DNA of 64,000 nt. Source: Dromiciops gliroides (taxonomy: Eukaryota > Chordata > Mammalia > Microbiotheria > Microbiotheriidae). The notes below the pieces were generated by a model. The model searched no databases and had not been told where the DNA came from. It saw nothing but the letters and a program-made list of their open reading frames with translations. The DNA is taken from the NCBI RefSeq assembly GCF_019393635.1, contig NC_057863.1, forward strand, positions 644,153,306 to 644,217,305, in the 5' to 3' direction. Position 1 is the first letter of the stretch. Every line of letters starts with the position of its first letter. This document shows, piece after piece, positions 55,506 to 64,000 of this stretch. The position numbers and the translations under genes were made by a program.

Positions 55506-56039
55506 AAAGAGAATGAAGGACAAAAAACCAACAACAATACTGCCAAGGTAAATGAACTTATCCACAGTATTCAAAACTCCATGTGCTGTAACTGATGGTT
55601 TCACATATGGATGGTGTGGTGCTGGCTGATGGAGCACATATGGGTTTTTTTTGGTGTTAATTGTTAGGCCAAAATTAGTTTAAGCAGCAGAAAATCTATC
55701 CATACTTTGTTGCATCTCTGCCTCAGAGGCTGCATTAAACGTACAATCATCCACGAACAAAAAAAATCATGTACCAACTCTCTCTCTGCTTTAGTCTTGG
55801 CTTGTAGCCTTTTCAAGTTAAATAATTTAGCTGACCTTGATGCTGTTTTCCTCCTTGTTGAAGGCATCTGACAACATTGCTGAAAACATTATGCTAAAAA
55901 GTGTGGGAGTGAGGGGAAGCACACAGCCCTGCTTCACTCCATAGGTGAATGTTGTGCATCCATGGAGAGCATCCTGCCTTAGGAGAAGTGGAATCAGAGC
56001 TTCTGGGAGCACCTGAAGCCTGGAGGAGTGTTGGAGTAT

Positions 56040-57000
56040 GGGCCCAGTGAGGTTTCATGGTAGCTGGAAAATAATGATAGTGGGGAGTGCAAAGGGGAAT
56101 AGTAAATGACATAATCAAGGACGCAGGAAAATTCCTATCCTTTCTGTTTCCTGCAGGGGTTGACATTTCCAAGAGAGAGTCATAAGAGAAAAAAAGGGGA
56201 CAGGGGACGAGATCTACAAGGCAGGAACAGAGAACCTCTTTCAAAAAGGGACCTCAAAGTAAGTACCTTAGAAGCTTTAATTCCATAAGGAATACGGAGA
56301 CTACAGTAGGAATAAAATAAGCATAAGGACCATGAATAAAAGTCTAAAATAGAAAAGGAAGAAAAATAATGAAGAGAATGAGGGAAAGAAATCAATTTAA
56401 AGAAAAAGACAAAATGAATTAACCAATGCAAATTAAATAAACATTAAAATTAATAAACCAAATTGAAGGTGGATAGAAGGAGGATTTTTTCCCCTTTTTT
56501 TCATGGAAGAGAAGGAGGAATTTACCTGACTACTTAACTGAGAGGGGAAAAAAGGGGAGAATTAGATAACCAGGTAAAAGAAAGAAAGAAAAAAGAATTA
56601 ATTGCTAAACTCCAAAACGAAGAAAGGAGTAGACACTAAGAATGGTAGACAGGCTCAAGGGTGAGGGGAAGAGAAGCTGTGGGAATGACTAGGGATTAAG
56701 CAAAAATAACTGATGAAACAAAGCACTATCTTTACAGAGGAAGAGGAACAAACAAAAAAATCATGATTTAGAAAGAAAAACAATATTAGAGAGAAACAGA
56801 GGAAAATATAAAACTAACTCTCATAATTCGAAATGTGAATGGATTAAAGAATCATTGTATGACCTGTTTTTGTATGACCCATGAGCCATATGGTCAAATA
56901 GGGTTGATAGTCTAAAAATAAATTTGTATTGTTTTGTAAAATGTAAACAACAACAACAAACAAAACAAACAACCCAACCCAAACATTTTTAGGTTTTGGG
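56040..57000. other. A-rich sequence without recognised gene
   Basis: Strongly A-rich on the plus strand. CATAATTCGAAATGTGAATG near 56825 looks like an L1 piece. No open frame of interest. Confidence 0.4.
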
Positions 57001-57139
57001 CCATACTAAAAAATGCAAGCAGTGAGCCAACAAATATTTATTAAGCACTTACAGGCACTGTGCTAAGCTTTGAGGATACAAAAAGAGGCAAAAGAAGCTC
57101 ATAGTTTAATGAGGGAGACAACATACAAACAAATGTGTG

Positions 57140-57730
57140 CAAACAAAATAGATACAGGATATATTGTAAATAATCAACAAAGTGGGGGGCACTGGAATGA
57201 AGGGTGATTTGGAAAGGCTTCTGTAGAGGGCAGGATTTTAGCAGAAATTAAAGGAAGCCAAAGAAGCCAGGAGGCAGAGAAAATGGACATTTTGGTCATG
57301 GGGGAAAGTCAGAGGAAAGGCAAAAAAATTCAGAGATGGAGAGTTTTGTTGGAGGGATAGTAAGGAGACCAGTGCCACTGGATCAAAGAGTACATGATGG
57401 GGTTGTAAGATGTAAGAAGACTGGAAATGTGGGAAGGTGCCAGGTTATGAAGGACTTTGAATATAAAACAAAATTAAAATTTTATTTTATTTTATTTTAT
57501 TTTTTGGTGAGGCAATTGGGGTTAAGTGACTTGCCTAGGGTCACACAGCTAGTGTTAAGTGTCTGAGGCTGGATTTGAACTCAGGTCCTCCTGACTCCAG
57601 GGCCAGTGCTCTATCCACTGCGCCACCAAGCTGCCTCTGAGGATTTTATATTTGATCCCAGAGGTGATAGGAATATAGGTATTCCTCTGACAAGAACTGC
57701 AATGAATCGATAACTCCCCTAGACCCATTT
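57140..57730 (-). repeat. Antisense L2 fragment with a WSINE insertion
   Basis: CCAGGTTATGAAGGACTTTG before and GAGGATTTTATATTTGATCC after the SINE (57486-57637) are consecutive antisense L2 words, so the SINE split an L2 copy. The SINE T tail is a (TTTTA)n run. Confidence 0.65.
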
Positions 57731-57771
57731 GGCCATTTTTGGATATTCAGCCATATGGACCAGACAAGATG

Positions 57772-57793
57772 TGTGTGTGTGTGTGTGTGTGTA

Positions 57794-57842
<49 letters not shown>

Positions 57843-58390
57843 CAGACACAGACACAGACACAGAAAGACAGAGAGAAGAAGAAGGAGGAAGAGGAGGAGG
57901 GGAAAGATATAGAGAGACAGAGACAGAGATGGAGACATAGGAGAGAGATAGAGAGAGGAAAGACAGATGGAGGAGGAGTTCAGAAAAGGTGGGGAAAGAG
58001 GAAAGAGAAAAGGAGAGAGGGAGGAGGGAGAGGGAAAAGGATATATAGACACAGAAACTGAAAAACAGAGAAGCAGAGACAGAGTCAGAGACAGAGACAG
58101 AGACACAGAGACAGGAAAATAGAGACAGACAGAGGAAGAGAGGCAGAGAGGAGGTGGCAGAGGTGGGGGAGCCAGAAGTGGAAGAGAGGAGAAAAAAAAG
58201 GAGAGAGAGAAGGGGAGAGAAAAGGAGAGAGGGAAGGGACAGAGAGAGTGACAGACAGATACATAAAAACATATAGAGATAGTGTAAGAAAGATGGAGAT
58301 AGAGTCAGAGAGATAGAGGAGAGAAAAAAACAAACAGATGTAGAAAGACAGGGACACAGAGCTAGAAATAGAGACAAAGAGAGAAAGGAA
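57772..58390. repeat. (GT)n then GA/CA-rich low-complexity tract
   Basis: Fifteen or so GT units, then GAGA, GACA and CAGA words with almost no T for 550 bases. Confidence 0.9.
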
Positions 58391-58508
58391 TGTAGAGAAC
58401 TTGTTCAAGTCCAAGTCAGATCAGATTCAAGAGAGTCTGGAAACAAAGTATCTGGATCCCAAATTCATAAATAATTGAAATGAAATGATAGGACTCACAT
58501 TTTTCTTT

Positions 58509-58646
58509 TTAACTTTTTGGAGGCAGTCAGGGTTAAGTCACTTGTACAGGGTCACGCAGTTAGTAAGTGTCTGAAGTCAAATTTGAACTCAGGTCCTCCT
58601 GACTCCAGGGCTGGTGCTCTGTCTGTTGTGCCATCTAGCTGCCCCT
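58509..58646 (-). mobile_element. WSINE-type SINE, diverged
   Basis: GGAGGCAGTCAGGGTTAAGT to CATCTAGCTGCCCC, with a shortened middle. Confidence 0.8.
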
Positions 58647-58874
58647 TGACTTGCATTTTTATACAACAGAACAAAATTCAGTCTGTTCTAAGACCACAGT
58701 TGTTTGACTCTGAGATTTTTCAGTAGCTTTACTTCATTCTGGAAGTTCTTGAAACTGTAGAATAGACTGCTTGGAGTTAACACATCTTGGACCAACTTTT
58801 CCTTTCTATTTGATTAATAGTCTGTCTTCAGGTTGTAATTTTAATGTAAATCCTACAATATAGGGTCATTTCTG

Positions 58875-59300
58875 TTGTTGTTTGTCCTTCTTTCTCAAAG
58901 AGGACCATGACATCAGGAGGCGATGTCATGGCTTGCAGTGAATTGGATTTAAGTGGGGCAAGGCTGTGCAAGGTCACCAACTTCACTTTCTCCTCCAGAG
59001 CCATCTGGGTCTGGTGTCGAGCTATATATCAGGATGACTGGAGATAGCCCCAGATGCTTTTTGTCTGTTTGTTTGTTTGCGTTTGTTTTGTTTTTGTGAG
59101 GCAATTGGGGTTAAGTGACTTGCCCAGGGTCACACAGCTAGTAATTGTTAAGTGTCTGAGGCTGGATCTGAACTCAGGTCCTCCTGACTCCAGGGCCAGT
59201 GCTCTATCCACTGCGCCACCTAGCTGCCCCTGGCCCGGATGTTTAAGGCAGTTGGGGTTAAGTGACTTGCCCAGGGTCACACAACTAGTAAGTGTCTGAG
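58875..59300 (-). mobile_element. Composite RTE-tailed SINE plus WSINE copies
   Basis: TTGTTGTTTGTCCTTCTTTC, GGCTTGCAGTGAATTGGATT and GGATGACTGGAGATAGCCCC; then a WSINE copy (59081-59230) and a resumed AAGGCAGTTGGGGTTAAGTG. The outer composite resumes after the inner copy, so the WSINE inserted within it. Confidence 0.7.
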
Positions 59301-59359
59301 GTGAGCAGCTAGGGGGTGCAGTGGATAGAGCACTGGCTCTGGAGTTGAGGATCTGAGTT

Positions 59360-59371
59360 CAGGGTAATTTC

Positions 59372-59402
<31 letters not shown>

Positions 59403-59553
59403 GTGAGGCAATTGGGGTTAAGTGACTTGCCCAGGGTCACACAGCTAGTAAGTGTTAAGTGTCTGAGGCAGGATTTGAACTCAGGTCCTCCTGACTCCAG
59501 GGCTGGTGCTCTATCCACTGCGCCACCTAGCTGCCCCCATCAGGGTAATTTCT
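59360..59553 (-). mobile_element. WSINE-type SINE with perfect 13-base target-site duplication
   Basis: CAGGGTAATTTCT at 59360-59372 and 59541-59553 flank a complete antisense copy with a T tail. 59554-60050 has no recognised element. Confidence 0.95.
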
Positions 59554-60055
59554 AAAACTTTCTGGAAAGATCTCAGCAAGGGTATATAAGCCCAGATGTT
59601 TTGTGTTGGACCAGGACACTTGGTTGATAAAAAGGGATCTCTTTATGGGGCAACTGTCTTCCAAACAGCTGTTTAACTAATACAAATATAAACTATGTTG
59701 AGTCACTCAGTCTATTTGCTTTGACAACAGCAAGTGAGGGTGGGCTATCCTCCTCCTTGGTTTTGTCTTGGTATCTTCTTAAGTTGGCATCTTGGTAGCC
59801 AAGGAACTGCCACCTTCCGAAGCCATGCAAAGGGAAGAGAAGAAAAGAGGCAGTGCCTGTAGTGGAGAATTCTGATTGCCAACTAGTGGGCAGCAGAGAG
59901 ATAGGAAGAGAGGTCAAGAAATGAGTTCCAGAAATCCTATCACCTGCCTCCACTCAAGCTTGGCCACATCCTTTCAGTTTTGTACCCTATTGTTGGGCCC
60001 GAAGGCTATATCCCAGCTTCAGAGACTAAGACAGGTAGAAACATACACATATATA

Positions 60056-60227
60056 TGGAGAGGGAGGGTGGAAAGGAGGGAGGGAGGGAGAGAGAGAGAC
60101 AGAGACAGAGAGAGACAGAGAGACAGAGAGACAGAGAAAGGCAAAGAGAGACACAGAGAGATGGAGACAGAAAGAGACAGAAACAGAGTCAGAGAGGCAG
60201 AGAAAGAGACAGAGAGAGAGAGAGAGA

Positions 60228-60286
<59 letters not shown>
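60056..60286. repeat. (GA)n low-complexity tract
   Basis: GAGAGACA words turning into pure GA. 60290-61000 is unassigned except an L2-type tail (AGTGCTTAATAAATATTTAT) near 60985. Confidence 0.9.
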
Positions 60287-61027
60287 CAAGAATGAGGGAC
60301 TCTTCTTTCTTCGATTAATGTAATCAGTGTTAGAGGATGATGAAATGTTAAATTGGTAATCAGGATGGTTCATACCCTTTAGTTCCTTTCCAAGGTGTGG
60401 ACAGCTTTGATTGGGTCAAGATGAGAATAGGCAGTTAACCAAACAAACTAACCACACCTATAGAGTCTTAAGTAGCTGGAGAGTGCCAGTGGAATTCAGT
60501 CTAGCAGTTATATGAACAAAGGGTGGAAAACTCCAAGCTTGGGAGCCCCTTGAAGAGTGAGACCCTTGTGCTTGTACCAGAAGGGAGTGGAGATTAGGGC
60601 AATGCTCCTGTGACCATGCTATCAAAGAGACTGGACCAATAGGAAACAGTGCATCTGGTCATCCATCTGAGAGCAGAGGGAGACAGGAGAGAATGATGAC
60701 TATGGAGTCTAGAAAGCAATGGATCCTAGGATCTCAGCCAAGAGTTATACCAGATGGAGACTTCAAGTGGACTTTACCAAGGGAAAAAAAAGACTTCCCA
60801 TCACCAGGAACTCTGAGGAACATCCTTGATACAAATATTCCCTACATGTGTGCCTTACTACCTTTGTAGTTTAAATTTGAACCCACTCTTTTCAGGGACC
60901 CTGTATGCACAGGGAGAGTGTGAGTCCTTAGTTTGAGGTGCGTGATTGTGCCAACTATTCTTAGCACAGTTCCTGACATGGTAAGTGCTTAATAAATATT
61001 TATTTACTTATTCGTTTACCATATACT

Positions 61028-61176
61028 TTTTCGGGGGGGGGGCGAGGCAATGAGGGTTAAGTGACTTGCCCAGGGTCACACAGCTAGTAAGTGGCAAGTG
61101 TCTGAGGCTGGATTTGAACTCAGGTCCTCCTGAATCCAGGGCTGGTGCTTTATCTACTGTGCCACCTAGCTGCCCC
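61028..61176 (-). mobile_element. WSINE-type SINE
   Basis: G-run, GGCAATGAGGGTTAAGTGAC, end GCCACCTAGCTGCCCC. 61180-61940 is otherwise unassigned. Confidence 0.85.
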
Positions 61177-61944
61177 TGCCAGGACCATTCTAACGTCTCC
61201 TTTGGGCAGGGGGTAGAGGCCAACCTTCTGTCCACTCAGGCAGTGTCGGAGAGGTGAGCTTGGACCCTGGAGCACCTGGCTGCTTCTGCTGCTACTTTGT
61301 GACCCCCTCTACCCCCCCAGCACGTGACTAAACAAACAGTGATTCTGAGATGAATGCTGTCTAACTTTGGAGGCAACCTGTGAGTTTGAGAAGTCTGGAG
61401 ATCTTGGGTCCTTTAATCAAAGCCAACTGGCAACATGGGGAGAGATTTTAGACTATTTTAGACAATTGGTAAAGATGACAAGAAGGCTCCCTCATTAATA
61501 TACCCCCTGACTAGGCTTACCAGAAGACGCGAACCTAGAGAGAATTATTTAGATAGTACAGAGTGGAAATGAAATATAAAATGCTTATTCAGCAGTTCCA
61601 CATCATGTCTTTTTTGTCCCCCCACATCATGCTTAATGATAAATATTGCACCCCTAGGAGAGTATAAAAGTAGTTATAAGTTGCTGTATGCTATTTTAAG
61701 TCTTGGTCAATGGGAATCTCGTGTTTAACATTTCTTTTGTGTGGAGGGAATAAAGAGCTGTCCAATACCTGATTTGTAATGTACTTTGAGTACTTTTCCA
61801 TTTCTCTTTTGTGAAGATCTCAGACATGAGACAAAACCTAAGTTTTAAGTAATTTCCCTCTGGGCACTGAAATGGGGCATGAGGTGAAGAGTGTGAGACA
61901 AAAGAGCCTGACCTCCTTTTTTTTTTGAGATGGTCAGGCTCCCC

Positions 61945-62200
61945 CAGGGTGGTTAGGTGGTAAAGTGTATAGAGTGCGAGTATGGAGTCAAGAAGACCTG
62001 AGTTCAAATATGGTCTCAGATACTTCCTAGCTGTGTGACCCTGGGTAAGTCTCTCAACCCTGTTTGCCTCAGTTTCTCATCTGTAAAATGAGCTGGAGAA
62101 GGAAATAGCAAACCTCCAGCATCCTTGCCAAGAGAACCCTAAATGGGGTCACAGAGAGTCAGACATGACTGAAATGACTCATCAATAACAAGAGACTCCC
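61945..62200 (+). mobile_element. MAR1-type SINE
   Basis: GGTTAGGTGGTAAAGTGTAT head, GCCTCAGTTTCTCATCTGTA, GGGGTCACAGAGAGTCAGAC, ATGACTGAAATGACTCATCA. 62200-62670 is unassigned. Confidence 0.85.
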
Positions 62201-62671
62201 TCAGGACTGAACCCCCTCACCACTCATGTACAGGGCCAGAGCTGAGTGGGGCCCTTTAATGCAGAAGGAGAGGGCTTATTTAGCACTTGAGCCCCCTTAG
62301 TCTTGCAACAGTTATTCCTAGATTGGAATCTTTTCAGGCTAGGGTGTGTTATAGCCTCTACCTGGCAAGGGGTTGGATGGAGGGGGCTTCCCTGCTCTCA
62401 AAGACTAGAAGGGACCTAGGCCTTCTTTGGAGATTGGGGGGTGGGGGTGCAGGACCTTTGATCCCAGGCTTGTATCCTCTCTAGAGGTAAATGAAAGGCA
62501 CCTCAAAGCCAGGGAGGTTTGCTACCAGTTCCTGAAAATCAGGAATTTTAGGACAGAGGGTTTAAAGTAGGAAGTCTAGGGGGGAAGGAGGTAAGGGAAG
62601 TCAGATCCAAGCAGACTTTTGTGGTTTGTTGGAACTCAGACCCCCTGAAATGATTTCAGAGGGAATGTAGA

Positions 62672-62832
62672 TTTTTTTTTTGTGTTTTTGTTTGTTTTTG
62701 TTTGTTTTGCAGGCAATGGGGGTTAAGTGATTTGCCCAGGGTCACACAGCTAGTAAGTGTCAAGTGTCTGAGGCTAGATTTGAACTCAGGTCCTCCTGAA
62801 TCCAGGGCCGGTGCTCTATCCACTGTGTGGGT
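62672..62832 (-). mobile_element. WSINE-type SINE lacking its head
   Basis: Normal from the T tail to CTCTATCCACTGTG, but the final CCACCTAGCTGCCCC is missing. The sequence passes into non-SINE text that leads to the EGLN2-like relic at 62880, so the truncation may mark a duplication junction. Confidence 0.8.
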
Positions 62833-62879
62833 CGTTTCTTTTGGAGACCCATGTGTGGGAGGGGGTGCCACTGAGACCG

Positions 62880-62985
62880 CATAAAGCTTACTTCAGAATT
62901 GCGTGTTCTGCTGCTTCTCTCCACCACCATTCGCTCCTACCCCCCTCCTCCTTTCTCCAATGAGTAACCCACTCTTTGCTCTAAC
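62880..62985 (+). pseudogene. Relic of the EGLN2 poly(A) region
   Basis: ATAAAGCTTACTTCAGAATT at 62881 aligns to ATAAAGTTTACCTCAGAGTT at 16256, with about 22 of the first 26 bases equal. The similarity continues through GTTCTGCTGC and CCAATGAG towards the paralogous P450 exon 9. The hexamer here is CATAAA instead of AATAAA. It is only the tail of the EGLN2 3' UTR; no EGLN2 coding exon is nearby. Confidence 0.75.
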
Positions 62986-62993
62986 TGTGGGGT

Positions 62994-62999
62994 TTTATT
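62994..62999 (-). terminator. Poly(A) signal of the second P450 gene
   Basis: AATAAA on the minus strand, 64 bases beyond the stop codon at 63064-63066, in the same place as in the first P450 gene. Confidence 0.8.
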
Positions 63000-63063
63000 G
63001 GATGAGAGACACAAGAGCTGGTGAGGTGGGGGAGGTGTGTGTGACAGCACCTTGGACAGGGGC

Positions 63064-63245
63064 TCAACGGACTTTCAGGCGGAGCTCATAGGGTGGGGAC
63101 ACATTGCCCAGGCCTGTGGACTTGGGGGAGAGGTCTATCTCTTCAGGCTTCTTCATAGTACATAGGGTGAAATTCTGTAGGATGGTGGTGAGGAAGAGGA
63201 AGATCTCCATGCGAGCCAGGCCTGCCCCGAGGCAGATGCGTTTTC
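63064..63245 (-). CDS. Second CYP2 P450 gene, terminal exon 9 only (partial)
   Basis: A 182-base exon with acceptor CCACAG just above 63245 and stop TGA at 63064-63066, the same length and phase as exon 9 of the complete P450 at 16424-16605. It encodes the second half of the heme loop (GKRICLG, with the cysteine ligand) and ends [10 protein letters not shown]. About 44 of 60 residues equal the first gene, so it is a paralogue of the same subfamily. No exon 8 is found in 63246-64000, although intron 8 of the first gene is only 238 bases. The rest of the gene must lie to the right of the window, or is lost. Frame and splice site are intact. Confidence 0.88.
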
Positions 63246-64000
63246 CTGTGGGCACCAGGTATTGTCTATCAGTGACACTCCTTACCTGCCCCTTGGAATC
63301 CCTCCTAGTCTTTTTTCCCAGATTCTTCATCTTCTTCCCCCCAAGTGACCTTTATACCCTTCTCTCTATCTTGTCTGCCATCTGCCACCTCTGTGACTGA
63401 GGACAAATTGCTTTGTCAGTCCACTTCTCTGTTAGCCCAATGAAAGGGATCAGACTGAATATTTACGTTAGCCGGGCTTCCAGTCAAGCCTGTCATATTT
63501 TGCTTGACTCTCCCAGTTGAGGGAGAATACTGATGCAGTGCTGTGTGTCTGTATCAGGGGAAGAATTGGTTTAAGAAGCTTGAAGAGGAGAGACATTCTT
63601 CATGCCCCCTTGGAGAGAGAACACACATCACCCCAGCTCCAGACACATAGGGAAAGACTTTGGAAGTTATGGCCACATAATGAAAGCGGGTTCCTGATTT
63701 CTAGCCTCCTGAAAGATTGGGGGAATTGCTCCTCATTTAAGATCAGAGCATCCTTTTCTTGGCTTGAGCTGTCAGTCAGTAAATATTACCTAAATACCTA
63801 CTATGTGCCAGGCACTCTGCTAAGATCTTGGGCTAAGTTATCTTGCTCTCAGTGGGAGAGCTCGTTTACGATATATATTTTTTTTGTTTATTCTAACCTG
63901 CTTAACTTCCTTAGATTCTGCTTTCTGAGTGGGGTGACTTATTATTTCACTATTTGCAATGGTCTTTTGTGTAACTAACATTTGGCAGAAAGGAACCCAA
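63246..64000. other. Intron 8 of the second P450 gene
   Basis: No exon 8-like frame on the minus strand. An L2/MIR-type tail with ACCTACTATGTGCCAGGCAC lies at 63770-63835. Confidence 0.5.

Larger units (their letters stand above)
54393..56010 (-). mobile_element. RTE-class LINE fragment, antisense
   Basis: On the minus strand the right part encodes a reverse-transcriptase block with VKQGCVL (about 55920) followed by TLFSIMFSAMLSDAF. The left part encodes the C-terminus with a degraded zinc-finger-like end (RSFQAHIGLVSHSQTH) and ends near 54430 in a tail related to the RTE-tailed SINEs. Interrupted by sense SINEs at 55060-55192 and 55358-55505; several frame breaks. Confidence 0.75.

Noticed and set aside
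57646-58414. Long serine/leucine-rich antisense frames near 58 kb
   Set aside because: Products of the GA/CA-rich low-complexity tract.
62821-62870. Short inverted repeat TGGGTC...GACCCA next to the truncated SINE
   Set aside because: Only 6 bases per arm; too short to call a structure or transposon end, although it lies at the suspected duplication edge.
22154-62871. Many short frames with a shared [20 protein letters not shown]-like peptide
   Set aside because: They are translations of the WSINE element in one frame, repeated wherever the SINE occurs; not a protein family.

Overview
This window is nuclear DNA from a marsupial. The evidence is a very high density of CORE-SINEs of the WSINE/MAR1 type, marsupial-style L1 3' ends, an RTE-class LINE, and old L2, L3/CR1 and MIR copies. 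The abundance of the WSINE-type element leans towards an Australian (australidelphian) marsupial; that is an inference, and the species cannot be read from the sequence. The gene order RAB4B - EGLN2 - CYP2 cluster matches human chromosome 19q13.2.

Layout. (1) 1-952: CCAAT- and GC-rich promoter and 5' UTR of RAB4B. (2) 952-3112: RAB4B, plus strand, seven coding exons giving an intact 213-residue Rab GTPase. (3) about 5.3-16.28 kb: EGLN2 (PHD1, HIF prolyl hydroxylase), plus strand, with a CpG-island promoter and probable non-coding first exon, a 1.9 kb extremely pyrimidine-rich intron 1, and five coding exons giving 388 residues with all Fe(II)/2-oxoglutarate ligands. (4) 16.34-26.90 kb: a complete nine-exon CYP2-family P450 on the minus strand, 489 residues, all splice sites and exon lengths canonical. 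Its poly(A) signal faces that of EGLN2 across about 100 bp. Intron 7 holds a 1 kb CCAT/CCAC satellite. (5) 27-62.7 kb: about 36 kb with no gene I can support, packed with LINE fragments (L1, L2, L3/CR1, RTE), nested SINEs, long microsatellites and one solo-LTR-like element. (6) 62.87-63.25 kb: the last exon of a second, paralogous CYP2 gene on the minus strand, continuing beyond the window. Just before it lies a relic of the EGLN2 poly(A) region, so the P450 gene was duplicated together with the end of the EGLN2 3' UTR.

The three gene families have separate roles (endosomal recycling, oxygen sensing, xenobiotic or lipid oxidation), and their adjacency is ordinary conserved synteny. The most informative observation is the duplication footprint, which gives the mechanism and one boundary of the local CYP2 expansion. 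I did not find a new multi-gene system.
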